A DNA stretch of 64,000 nucleotides, from the NCBI RefSeq assembly GCF_009730915.1, contig NC_052489.1, positions 23,119,916 to 23,183,915 on the forward strand, read 5' to 3'. Origin of the DNA: Dioscorea cayenensis subsp. rotundata. Taxonomy: Eukaryota > Streptophyta > Magnoliopsida > Dioscoreales > Dioscoreaceae. The notes under the pieces are model-generated. The model saw only the letters and a list, made by a program, of their open reading frames with translations. It was not told the DNA's origin and searched no databases. Position numbers and translations under genes: made by a program. Of this stretch, positions 10,975-22,715 are shown piece by piece (the first letter of the stretch is position 1; each line of letters opens with the position of its first letter).

Positions 10975-12575
10975 GTGTATTTTGTATTCTCAGGCTTCAA
11001 GCAGCATTTAAAGATAAGAGAGAACTAAAAGAAGCATTCCAGACCCTAAACGAAAAAGCTGGATCTCTGTTGACATCAATTGAACAAGGACAAGGCAAAC
11101 AGGATGGCTTACAGGTAGCTTACGACCTGGCTTACGGTCGTAAGCACTTTCCAGAGAACCTTGCGGGTATGCTTATGCCCATAAGGAGTTCAAAGTAAAA
11201 TCAGATGATCTTACTAGCAGGACTTACGTCAGTAACGATGCCCGTAAGGACTATCTAAAGGAGCTTACGACCAGAGCTTACACCCGTAATGGTGGTCACA
11301 AGCTATAGCATAGTGAAGCTTACGGCCGTAAAAGGGACCGTAACACAGACAGAAGACCTTACGAATGAGACTTACGAGCGTAAGTATTCCCTTAAGGCTC
11401 GCAACCCATCTTCTCCAGCTCTTTACTGCTACGTCTTTACACCCATAAGCAGCCGAGTATAAATAGACCTACTGAGGATTTTTAAGGCATTTTTGTCAAT
11501 CTTTAATCCCTTTTGGAGGCAAAGCTAGGGAAGAAAGGAGATGGATCTGCAAGGTATATTAGGTGATTTTTGGAGGAGATTTGGATCCATAACAAGGGGA
11601 AAAATATCGTAGTCGTCAAGCATTACCTTGGCGCGTGGGGGTTTTCCGATGATCTACTTCCGGGTCGATTGAGAAGGGGGTTTCTATATTTGTATCTATT
11701 CTCTTTTTGCCTTGTAACTTGGATGATTGCCCTACATTAATAGAGGGCTAATTTCTTTAATGTTTGGGCATAGTTGAACTCTAGTGTTTATCTTTTGACA
11801 TTAGTTATGGATTTATGTGATTTAGTTATTTATGTTATTGCATTCCATACTTTTTTAGATCTAATTGCGTGTTTGAATGCTTGGTTGCTAATGTGGTAAA
11901 AGCCCTAGCTATCATACTCAATGTGCTTTGTGATGAGTAGAAATACCCACCTAGCATAGATATACCACAATTAGAGGGAATTGTGAGTAAGCCTAGAAAT
12001 AAGGTACTTTGGAGAGCTCGTCTCCCTCAATTCTCCCGAGTGTGTTAATGAGAATTTTTGAACTTTTTGCAATCTTGTGGAATAGATTTTAGGAGAAATC
12101 CAGTCTCTATTCTGTATTCGGATTAGGGGTAATTTCTCTTCTCAAGGGAAATTACCTACTTAAGAAATTCTTGTTAATTCACATCGAGGTTTCACATAAT
12201 GTTAATGTGATTGCATGGTGACTGCATCAGCACTGCACCAATTCAGTTACTTTTCACCCATGAAAGAGGGATTTAGTATTATTTAAGAAACCTCTCAGTT
12301 TAAATAGGATTGCATGCTTGGACAACCTTTGTCCTATAATATATAAAACTCTAGAGGGATTCTATGCCCGGACATCTTTTCTTCCCCTGGTTTCTCTACT
12401 CTTTTATTCCGTACTTCTTGCTTTTACTTTATTTTGTTCATAAACATCACTAGTTTGGTTAGGCTAATTTCAAAATTAAAGTTACTACTAGTAATCTCAT
12501 TCTTTTCTGTCGACCAACATCTTGTTTTCTAGCATTATTATTACATGATAGGCACTTACACTTGCGTTCCTATCA
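10975..12575 (+). mobile_element. Gypsy-type solo LTR (probable)
   Basis: A TATA box (GTATAAATAG, about 11457-11468) is followed by a leader-like block with the stretch CCTTGTAACTTGGATGATTG and a right end reading TTGCGTTCCTATCA. These phrases are familiar from long LTRs of plant Ty3/gypsy (Athila/Tat-like) elements. No primer-binding site or gag follows the right end; a TA microsatellite does, which fits a solo LTR. A short open frame at 10923-11198 lies in the U3 region and is probably not a gene. The left end is uncertain because it abuts the MITE relic. Confidence 0.55.
11105..11400. repeat. Cluster of CTTACG / CGTAAG palindromic motifs in LTR U3
   Basis: At least a dozen copies of CTTACG, CGTAAG or one-base variants, several paired as CTTACG-(2-6 bases)-CGTAAG. 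The cluster sits just upstream of the LTR TATA box, the place for enhancer-type sites. Confidence 0.75.
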
Positions 12576-13514
12576 TATATATATATATATGTTAATTATA
12601 TAATAACATACAAATTATTGTAGCTCATCATGTAAGCATACGGAGTGACATATTCAAGACTGTAGAATAAACTAAGTTACAGGTCATAAACCTACACAAA
12701 AGCAAAAACTAAGCCAATATGCATCTAACCACCATAATTACATATAAATGAATACCATAATATACATCTATGAACATATTTCAAATTTGGCATTCCAAGG
12801 CATTAGCAAATTAAGGTATACATATTTATGAAATCATCAATCTAACTATGTTCAAAATGGCTTCATCTTAGCATACAAGTGTAGGGAAAGTTCAATTAAA
12901 CACCAAGATAATACACATTAGACCGCAGAGACAACATACAAGTGTATATGTATAACTATGTTCAAAATGGCTACAGCTTAGCATATGAATTTATCAAAAA
13001 CATTCAATACAAAGGTTTAAAACTAGGGTGTCAGTTAATAGAAAAAGCGGATACAATCATTTTAGGCAGCATTTGCCTAGCAAAGCATACAAAAGTTATA
13101 GCCCATGAGAATCTAACCCAGCACAACAACATCGATCAAGGTTATAAAGAGTTATAGAAGGAGTTTTATAACAAGGTAAGAAATGCAAGAGCATTAAGAA
13201 CATCACAAGTTGTAGCAAAATGACCAAGCTTCAGAAGAAACTAACACTAAGCTAGCAAAATCTATGATAATCCAGATATCAAAGGTACTAATCTTAAGCA
13301 CTTGCCGATAAACTAGAGATAGCACCCCGCCCTCCCTTCATTGTTGACGACACCAAGGAGCTATGACTGGAAGGTCACCTATTCAAGGTGCTGTAGAAAG
13401 AGAAGTGAGGATTATAGATAGAGTGTGGCGATAAGGTCCCAAAATGACCGGCTCATGGGATTGCTTGGGGGGGGGGAAGAGTGGAATCCAATGTGCTTTC
13501 ATTTATAACAAAGA
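12576..13514. other. Non-coding stretch with a short direct repeat
   Basis: Starts with a TA microsatellite. A block of about 28 bp (ACTATGTTCAAAATGGCT plus a CTTAGCATA tail) occurs near 12845 and again near 12954. A G-homopolymer lies near 13468. No gene could be supported. Confidence 0.5.
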
Positions 13515-13758
13515 AGATAAGACAAAATGTGCCATTCACACTTATAGCCACCGCCTCCGCCACCATCACCCTTCTTATTGTCGACAAACACCATCACTTC
13601 CGCAGCTTTTCTTTCAGATGGATCCACTTCTTTTCAATCCAAGAGAATCAAAGAGCAAAGATATCAATCCTGATCCCCTTCACCTTCGAATTTTTCAGCC
13701 TCCCAGAGTTGAACAATACCTACATTATTACCCTCACCTTAGGCATCCGCATCTTGGT
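13515..13758 (+). pseudogene. F-box/DUF295-family gene fragment, left part
   Basis: About 240 bp aligns by eye with the middle of the intact gene at 31458-32693. Shared peptide blocks include WIHFFSI, ISIL-PFT, EFFSLPELN and YIIT-TLGIR. It lacks the N-terminal F-box portion and any promoter. It stops where the copia LTR begins at 13759; the homology resumes at 18528. Confidence 0.85.
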
Positions 13759-14088
13759 TGTTGGAGGTTTTTAGATAAAAGAGAGCTATGTATTCAATGC
13801 AATGAACAGAGAAGAACTAGAGAAATTATGTAATGCAAAACTCACTACTACTTGGCATTCTCTTATTCAAAAGAGATATTTAAATTGATCAAACTGTGTG
13901 CCACTCATGCAGCCTCATAATAAGGGTCACGTACACATAACAAACTAAGCTTATCCAATTATTCAAAAATTTTAGGAACCACTTAAACAACTACAGACTT
14001 ATTCAAACTTCATTAGAGATTCCACATTGGCTGACACCTGTACTCACACACTAGCACACATACTTCAGCTTCCAATAAGATACCAACA
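13759..14088 (-). repeat. Copia 3' LTR
   Basis: 330 bp, TG...CA ends, partner of 18193-18522, adjoining the polypurine tract on the minus strand. Confidence 0.95.
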
Positions 14089-17000
14089 CTCCCCCTTGAT
14101 TGGAAACTACAAACTCCAAGCAAGGTTCTGCAATAGATATTCTTTTGCACAAATAATGCCTTTGTCATTATATCTGCCACTTGATCACATGTGTTGCAAT
14201 ATTCCAACTTAATTAACCCATCTAAAATTAGCATCCTAATGAAATGAAATCTTATTTCGATATGCATGGTCCTCCCATGCAGCATAGGATTTTTGGCAAT
14301 TGCAATTGAAGATTTATTATCACAATAAAGAGTTGTAGCTCTGATTTGTTCTTGCCTGAATTCACAGAGTAACCTACCCAACCAAACAGCTTGGCATGTC
14401 GATGCTGTGGCAGCTATGTACTCCGCCTCCGTGGTTGATAATGCCACAATATCTTTCTTCTTCGAGTTCCATGTCACTGCACCCGAAGCCAAACTGAACA
14501 CATTTCCTAAAGTGCTATGTCTATCACAAACGGAGCCACCCTAGTCATTATCTATATATCCTGACAGAATTGGATTTGGAACCTTTATATACCATATTCC
14601 AAAGTCCAAGGTATCTGCAATGTACCTGAGAACCCTCTTTGCTGCACCATAATGTTGCTTTGAAGGAGCTTGCATAAACCTAGATACAATGCTTACTGAA
14701 CATGCTATGTCGGGCGTGTGTGCATCAAGTATATTAGTCCACCTACTATGCTTCTGAACTTCATTGCATCATCTACCTCTGTACCATCCTCTACTTGTAA
14801 TTTCTCATTGACATTCATTGGTGTAACAACGCTATTGCAATTCACCATGTGGAAGCATTTGAGTAACTTTTCAGCATATCTCTTTTGTGAAATAAACACC
14901 TACTCCATTTCTTGTTTAACCTCAAGTCCTAGGAAGTACTGAAGTAGACCCAAATCTGACATCTCAAATGTATTCATCAACCTTTGCTTGAATTCATCCA
15001 ACATTGACTTCCTTGACCCCATATAGATGACATCATCAACATATAAACAAACCAATAGCACACTATCTCCCTCCTTCTTCTTATATAAAGTTGGTTCACA
15101 ACTACTTCTCTCAAAGCCTCGTTGAATAAGATGATCATCTATTTTACTATGCCATGCTCTAGGTGCTTCCCGTAACCCATATAGAGCCATCTTTAGTTTA
15201 TAAACCTTGCTCTCACTTCCATTGATAACAAACCCAATAGGTTGTTTGACATACACCTCTTCTTGTAGCTCACCATTAAGAAATGCCGATTTAATATCTA
15301 GCTGAAACATGGACCATTGAAGCTGTGCAGCCAAAGCTATGAAAACCTGTATAGTTTCGAATCTGGCTACCAGGGAGAAAGTCTCGTCGAAGTCTACTCC
15401 ATGTGTTTGTGAGTATCCCTTCACCACCAACCGATCTTTGTGCTTTTGGAGAGTACCATCTGCTTTATACTTTGTTTTAAACACCCATTTTATCCCTACT
15501 GATTTCTTCCCTTCTGGCAAATCAACCAAATCACAGGTTTGATTTCTCTTGATAGCTGTGAGCTCCTCTTGCATGGCCTCTCTCCATTCTTGCTTTAGGG
15601 AAGCTTCTTCATATGTGGTTGGATCAATAACAACCAAAGCAACTGTACATGAATCGTAAATCTTCCTTAACGACTTGACTTTTTGTGGTAGTGTTTCATC
15701 TGAAGGTAACTCAAGCCTTGCACTTGATTGAAACCTACTGTTAGATGAGTTTGTTGACCCTCCAGAAGTTTGTGTTGAATTTGAATATCTTGAAGTTGGT
15801 GCATGTGCTTCATTTGACTCTCCGTCAATTTGTATTGAATTTGAATGTCTTGAAATTGGCGCAGGTGCTTCATTTGATATTTGTTCTTCTATAGCTTCAA
15901 TTGGAATCTTTGACTGCACTTCATTGTCTTTGTTCCAACTCCATTCTGCCTCTTCATCAAACACTACACTCCTGCTTATAATCGCCTTACAACTTATGGG
16001 ATTATACAATTTATATGCCTTTGATTCTGTATAATACCCAATGAAAATACATTTCTATGATCTTTCATCTAGCTTTCGAAGATATGGTGAGTTAGAAAGA
16101 GTATAGGTAATACAACCAAAAACCTTGAGATGAGCTATAGATGGTTTCATACCTTTCCAGGCCTCATATGGTGTTTGATTGAGAACAGCCTTTGTAGGTG
16201 AGATATTTACCAAATATACAACTATTGCAACTGCCTCTGCCCAATACTAGTTTGGCAGTGTTTTCCCTTCAGCAAGCTCCGTGCCATCTCCATTATGGTT
16301 CTGTTCTTTCTCTCCAAAACTCCATTTTGTTAAGGTGTATAAAGAGATGTTAGTTGCCTCTAAATTTCATGTTCATCGCAGTAAGCTTTGAAATCGTTGG
16401 AGAGATATTCACCATCCCTATCAGTGCGCAGAGCTTTTACGTTGTGCCCACTCTCCTTCTCCGCATATGCTTTAAATTTCCTGAAATATTCAAACACCTG
16501 TGACTTATATTTAAGAAAGTACACCCAAGTCATGCGAGTGAAGTCATCAATAAATAGTAGGAAGTATTGACTTCCTCCGAGCAACTATGTGTGCATTGGA
16601 CCACACACATCTAAGTGTATGAGTTCCAATGGTTTAGAGGCTCTCCAAGTGCTTTCAGTAGGAAATGATCTCTTTGACTGTTTTCCATACACACATCCTT
16701 CACAAACGCCAACAAGATCAATGCTAGGAAGCCCTTGAACCATTTCCTTTTGACTCAATAACTTCAATCCCTTGATATTTAGATGCCCGTACCTCAAGTG
16801 CCAAAGAGAGGATTCCAAGAGCATCTTCTGTTGACTAGACAACAAGTTTGCACATTCAACATCTGAAACTTCAAGAGGGAACAATCTATTCCTTGTCATT
16901 TAGATGTTCGCCATTTGCTTGCCAGTGGTTTTATCTTTAATGTAGCAGGCTTCTTGTTCAAACACTACTGAATAACCACATGATAATAATTGCCCCACAC

Positions 17001-17731
17001 TTAGGAGATTATGAGCAAGGCTAGGGATATACTGAACATCATGGATCTGCTTCAATTTTCCTTGACTTATCTTGATCACAACTGTGCCTTTGCCTTTTAC
17101 TTACACCTCCTTATTGTCTCCAAGTCTTACCTTTAACTTATGTGACTCATCCAAATCAATGAACAAGTCTCTCATGCCCGACATGTGGTTTGAACATCCA
17201 CTTTCAATAAGCCAAATGGAACTAGAAACATCGTTAGTGCCATAATGAACCATGAAAAGGTTACTTACCTCACTTTCCTCAGCAAGTTTTGCAGACTTGT
17301 CTTTCAACCAACAATCTGCCTTCATATGGCCAAACTTTTTGCAGTAATGATATTGAATGTTGGCTTTATAGTTTCCTTTATGTTCATTACCGGACTGTCG
17401 GGATTTGCACTTCTGCCTCTGCCTCTGCCTCTACCACAGCTTCTTCCTCAAAATTTCCTTTGCCTTGACCTCTAACATGTGCCATGTTACTTTATCTAGC
17501 ATTAGATGTCTCCCCCTTTACTTGTAATGCTATTTCTTCAGCTTTCTCTACTGTCCTGTTCAACCTTACCTCATGGGCTTGAAGAGAGCCGCTCAGCTCA
17601 TCAACTGAGAAAATAGTGAGATCTTTAGACTCCTCGATGGCTGGTACGATGTGATCGAACCGTGCAGTCAAACTTCTTAGAATTTTAGCTACCACAGTCT
17701 GGTTAGAAACATTGTCACCATACACCCTCAT
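14089..17731 (-). pseudogene. Copia gag-pol polyprotein, degenerate
   Basis: Pieces in minus-strand order: gag segment (17731-17492, UBN2-like, KILRSLTARFDHIVPAIEES); zinc-knuckle/protease piece (17325-17101) with WLIESGCSNHMSG, where the usual protease Asp is Glu; GAG-pre-integrase (16899-16585) with H-x3-H (LRYGHLNIKGL) and a CEGC-type Zn ligand set; integrase core (16584-16360) with FIDDFTR and TDRDGEY; reverse transcriptase (16009-14900) with LDIKSAFLNG and the YVDD catalytic motif; RNase H end (14501-14089 and further). In-frame stops (for example the TAG at 16585-16587) and shifts separate the pieces, so no complete polyprotein can be made. The RT block is the longest intact part (369 codons). 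Confidence 0.92.
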
Positions 17732-18192
17732 TTAGTTCACAATGGCCACCATTTTAGAGATATAACTCTGCACAGAGTCATTGCTCTTCATATATGCCAT
17801 TTCAAACTCATGCCTTAGAGTTTAAAGCTTCACAAGAATCACCTTTGAAGAGCCTTGAAAGTCAACTTGCAAAATACTCCATGCCTATTTGGAGGTTGTG
17901 GTAGCAACAATCCTTGAAAACACACTCTCATGTGTAGCCTGTTGTATGAAAAATAATGCTTTTAAATCTCTTTTTCAATTCTCCCTGAGCCGGTGTTCCT
18001 GTTCAGGATCCATATACCCATTTTCAGCAAGATCCCATAGGTCTTGGGACTTGAAAAGGGTCTTCATTTTGGTACTCCAAAATTCATAGTTCTCGCCTTT
18101 GAAGATCGGCAATGAAGGTTAAGAAACACTCACAGCTGAGCCATTGGATACCATGAAGTGGACTGCAGCTGAACCAGGCTCGGATACCACTT

Positions 18193-18522
18193 TGTTGGAG
18201 GTTTTCAGATAAAATAGAGCTATGTATTCAATGCAATGAATAGAGAAGAACTGGAGAATTTATGCAATGCAAAACTCACTACTACTTGGCATTTTCTTAT
18301 TCAAAAGAGATATTTAAATACATCAAACTGTGTGCCACTCATGCACCCTCATAATAAGGATCACGTGCATATAACAAACTAAGCTTATCCAATTATTCAA
18401 ACATTCTAGGAACCACTTAAACAACTGCAGACTTATTCAAACTTCATTAAAGATTCCACATGAGCTGACACCTGTAATCACACACTAGCACACATACTTC
18501 AGCTTCCAATCAGATACCAACA
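18193..18522 (-). repeat. Copia 5' LTR
   Basis: 330 bp with TG...CA ends. The minus-strand primer-binding site starts about two bases inside its left border. Confidence 0.95.
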
Positions 18523-18527
18523 TTGGT

Positions 18528-18670
18528 CTCCCTCCCCATTTTTATTTGCTTCACCATTTTGCCACCCCATGTGGACTTCATCCGGATTAGAGCCAACAAA
18601 TGGTATACTATCATTCTTGATATTGGTGACCTCTCTAGTGTAACAGAGTTCCAGGGCCATTCTATCTAAA
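18528..18670 (+). pseudogene. F-box/DUF295-family gene fragment, right part
   Basis: Continues the fragment interrupted at 13758. It matches 32060-32190 of the intact paralogue, including the blocks for IRI-AN-W-TII and T-FKG. Homology fades after about 18670, so even without the copia insertion this was a partial copy. Confidence 0.82.
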
Positions 18671-18988
18671 AAATATTCATTATAAATTTTATGTGCAGAT
18701 TAGCTACCACTTTAATTTTCATGTAGTCTAATGCTAACTAAATTAGTTAAGGGACTTTGCCAATGCATACAAAATATCCTTAATATGCAAATGTTTTATA
18801 AAACATTAAAACCTAGCTAGGGCTATAAGGCTTAAAACAAAGGATATGAGTATTTGATGTAAACTAGATACAAACACTGATATTCATTAATCTCTTTCAC
18901 ACACTCCTAAACAAACACACCAGTCTAACATTCATACTCAATACATAAGAGACAATACCTACGTTCCCATGCCAATAACTAACGCAAT
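18671..18988. other. Intergenic remainder, nothing recognised
   Basis: AT-rich sequence between the F-box fragment and the CACTA target duplication. No feature could be supported. Confidence 0.6.
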
Positions 18989-19013
18989 AACTACTACAAG
19001 AAATACAAGAATA

Positions 19014-19720
19014 GGCAACGGATTTTTCCGTTGCTAAAAACTACATTTCTGTTGCTATAAATATTTACCAATGGAATCCGCAACGGAAATCTTCCGACGG
19101 CTATACTCAAGTCGCTATTTACATTCCGTTGGTATTATAAAAATCCGTTGTTATTTCTTATGTTCTACCATTGGAGAAGTCATTTGCTAAACATAAGCAA
19201 TCCGACGTTAATATATTAATAAAATATTCATTTTTTGATGATTTGCCAAAGTTTTGTTGCTATATTTCCGTCGCTATTTTTACATAGCAACCGACGGTTC
19301 CGTCACTATTATTTCACTATGATCTTATTTGTAATGAAAGTTCCGTTGCTATGTCTTTATTAAATACAAAATTCATAGTATTCCGTTGCGTATTTTCTTG
19401 TAGCAATGAAATTATGGTTGTTTTCTAATTAGCAACGGATTTTCTTTTTTTTTCCGTTGCTATTTTATTATAGCAACGAAATTTCTGTTGTTGTTTTTTA
19501 TTAGCAACGGATTTTCTTTTTTTTTTCCGTTGTCATTTTTCTTATAACAAGTTGTTATTTTTTTTTTATTAGCAACGGATTCTGTTTTTCCTGTTGCTAT
19601 TTTTCTTTTAGCAACGGAATGTCGGTTGTTGGTTTCTTATTAGCAACGAAAATTTCCATTATCATTACCATTTGCAACGGAATATCCGTCGTTATTTTTT
19701 GTTATTAATTATCTTAACTA
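19014..19720. repeat. CACTA left subterminal repeat array
   Basis: About 20 copies in both orientations of a 10-12 bp motif around GCAACGGA / TCCGTTGC, with one- or two-base variants. Such arrays are the binding sites of the accessory CACTA protein (TNPA class) in known elements. Confidence 0.88.
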
Positions 19721-19794
19721 TTAGCTACGGAATTTGTTTTTTACACAACCTACACAATTTATTGCACAAATGCAAAAAATTGCCCATACAAATA

Positions 19795-20100
19795 CAAATT
19801 ATCCATAAAAAAAAAATTCTCATTTCAATCATACCAAAAATACAAATAATCCATACAAATAATTCAACATTCAATCATACCAAAAATGCAAATAATCCAT
19901 ACAAATGATCCAAAACATTCAATTCATAACAAAAATACAAATAATCCATACAAATGATCCAACATTCAATCATACCAAAAATACAAATAATCCACACAAA
20001 TGATCCAAAACATTCAATCCATACCAAAAAATACAAATGATCCAAAACATTCAATTCATACCAAAAATACAAATAATCCATACAACAATCCAACATTCCA
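19795..20100. repeat. A-rich tandem repeat inside the CACTA element
   Basis: Imperfect copies of about 35-45 bp built from ATACAAATAATCCATACAAA and a CATTCAATCATACCAAAA segment, about seven copies. The open frames across it on both strands are a by-product of the repeat. Confidence 0.85.
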
Positions 20101-20509
20101 TGACAACCAAAAATCCATCATCAATAATTCTCTAATCCATCAATACAATTGTCACCAACAAAGTGAAGTAAAAAGCCATCATGAACATGCATTGAATTAC
20201 CTTGAGTTTCTTTGTTTCCTCTTCTTGGCCATTGTCTTCCTTTATTAAAAATCATAACAATTTAAAATCCATCAAATAAAATTGCTATAGAAATACAATT
20301 GTGAACATCAAACAAAATAAAAGTAATATACAAAGGTACATTCAATTACCTTCAGTTTTTTTTTTGTTGTTGCTCTCTTCTTGCCCCAATGTCTTCCTCT
20401 ATGAAAATCATGAAAATTTAAAAACCATCAAATTAAATTGCAAGTAGAAATTTATAAGTATATATAGCACTAGAAATTTAGAGAAGTAAGATCAAATTTA
20501 TACCTAAAA

Positions 20510-22286
20510 TCATTTACTTGTTGGCGTAGGAATATTTGATCCAAATTTCTCCATCATGAAACTCATAATAATTTGAAATTGATTTTTTAAGTCACTTATA
20601 TCACCTATAGCATTCTTGACTTGACTCACATCATCAGTCAATGATTCAAGCTTTTGCTCTAAATTTACAATTCTATCATCATTAAAAGCAACATCCACAT
20701 GCAGCTGCACTAGTAGAAGGACCACAAACTGAGTTAGTTGTGCATGCTTTAGAATTGACCATGGTGCCAAACCCATATACATGCGTGCGCGTAGTTATCT
20801 TTCCTCCAATTGATGATGTCCATGCTTCTGGATCAAACTCAGGACGATCAGAAGTATTATCACCATATTTTTCAGATAATGCAGATTGATATTTCTCCTA
20901 TAACAAGTGAAAAAACATTAAAAAAAAAATTAATTGATTTAATTTTAACAAAATATAAACAATCCACTACTTAACGAATGAATTACTAATTATTAACATA
21001 CGCTAACAACTTTGGACTTATTGTCAACAAAATCACCACTTCCTTTTGACTGTTTATGAGTTCTTTCAAACAATTCCGGATATTGTATTGGTCGTTGAAG
21101 CTCTTCTTCCTACATAAGAAATGTTTTTAATTAGACTATACATAAAATTTAACTTATTGCAAATGTGTCTATAACATATTGGCAAAATTAAATCCATGAC
21201 ATGAGTAAAGTGAAAAAGTTATATACCATTATCTTTTGAGTAGCAATAAATGAACGAGAACCGCTTGTGTGTTTCGTTATACTTCCTTCTTTTTCAATTA
21301 AATGATTTACCAATGCTTTCTTGGATTTGTTTTGCCAACTCTCTGTTCTCCAAACTGTATCTATCAAAGCATCCCAAATTTCAGTTGGCATCCACTGTCT
21401 TTTCATTCCTTTACACTTCTTAATATCAACAATATCAGTGACACCAGCTTCTTTCATAGCTTTTGTTCTTTCACCATTCAATATGTCTTCGTACATTAGG
21501 TTCCTCTTGTAAAGGCCAAGTAAAATATTCCTAATATTGGATATTAATAATTAGAAGCCATATCCACAAAAGTAATATTTTAGGTTTAAGGAACTAAAGC
21601 AATTTAAGATAAAATAAACACACAATTGATAGTTACCCCAAATTTCTTCCACATAGCCTCTTTTACATCATCTGGAATTTTTTTCCATGTTGGTCACACC
21701 CCGGTAAAATAATTTTTAATTATTTTAACAATAGTTGATGACACCCCTTTCTCCGCAAAAACGTTGTAACAAGTTATAGTTAGCCATTAAACAATAAAAG
21801 TATTAAAACAAAGAAATAGTTAATATACCCATAGAAAAAAAAATAACTTGTGAATATGTCACATTAAATTCAAATTTCTCCAAGTTACCTATCACCAAGA
21901 ATTGTCAAAGTACGTTTTCTATTTGCATCTTTTGTAGCAATTCTACCTAAAGTAGGCCCCCTTGTTCGACGTTGTATACCTTGTCTTGCAACATCTTCAC
22001 CTGCAGTCGATAATCCACCAGAACCTAAATCCAATATCTCATTTACTATTGCTTCAATCGAAGAATTAGATGGTGCTTCAAGTGGTGTATCATTATTTGT
22101 TGATGTTTGATTGCTTGGAGTACCCATAGAAGATGCCATCATAAATGGTTCCTTAGTGGACTGAACCGTGGAAGTTACTCTCAAAGGTGGATGATATGCA
22201 GAATTCCTTGTAACACGATTGTTGCTTGTTTCAATTGCTTGACCTTTACCTTTATTTTTTGTCTTGGGATCTTTTGGTTTAACCAT
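20510..22286 (-). pseudogene. CACTA accessory protein, Transposase_24 (PTTA/En-Spm) family
   Basis: A multi-exon gene on the minus strand. 22286-21885 encodes a Lys-rich N-terminus (KPKDPKTKNKGKGQ) and a Thr/Ser-rich linker ending in RTRGPTLG. About 21700-21640 encodes a TWKKIPDDVKEAMW-like block. 21496-21188 has the conserved core with MKRQWMPTEIW and W-S-KSKKALVN, and SGSRSF. About 21110-20790 carries EKYGDN- and RPEFDPEAW-type segments. 20782-20510 ends with a coiled-coil-like NLEQKLESLTDD. These are family hallmarks. I could not follow all exon joints, and the last piece seems to change frame, so I call it a pseudogene with possible residual function. Confidence 0.7.
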
Positions 22287-22715
22287 TGCAACACTATTGC
22301 AAAAAAAACATTAATTGTTAAGACCAATTAAAATTGGAAATCTTTAGCTACATATTAATACAAAAATTGAACAATATTCGTATTGAGGATGCATTAGTGA
22401 CTATCATAATAACCAAAACATACACACAAAAATGAAACAATATTCATGAAACAACAAAAATATATACATTTAGTCACTAAGCTAATGACTACATTAGACA
22501 AATTGCAAACATATATTGAGTGAGTACATTAATGAAAAACTTAAAATGAACCATGAAAGGAAAAAACCTTCATAGGCAAGATAAATTTTGTGCATGAAAT
22601 AAATGGAGAGATCAACAATTTTTTTATAAGAAATAGGTAAATTATATAAAAGATCATAGATAAGTCTACATATGGAAAATATATATGTCCTTAACAAACA
22701 ATATATTAAAAGCTC

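Larger units (their letters stand above)
13759..18522 (-). mobile_element. Full-length Ty1/copia LTR retrotransposon
   Basis: Two 330-bp LTRs (13759-14088 and 18193-18522) begin TGTTGGAGG and end CCAACA. The 5-bp target duplication TTGGT is perfect (13754-13758, 18523-18527). The element reads on the minus strand: next to the 18193 LTR is a primer-binding site TGGTATCCGAGCC, one base off the initiator-Met tRNA type, and next to the 14088 LTR is a polypurine tract AAGGGGGAG. Pol order is gag, protease, integrase, RT, RNase H (copia). By-eye comparison of the LTRs shows about 21 differences in 330 positions, around 6%, so the insertion is not recent. Coding is broken by stops. Confidence 0.95.

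Noticed and set aside
19672-20248. Open frames on both strands over the A-rich tandem repeat
   Set aside because: They are produced by the ATACAAATAATCC repeat and lack any protein signature.
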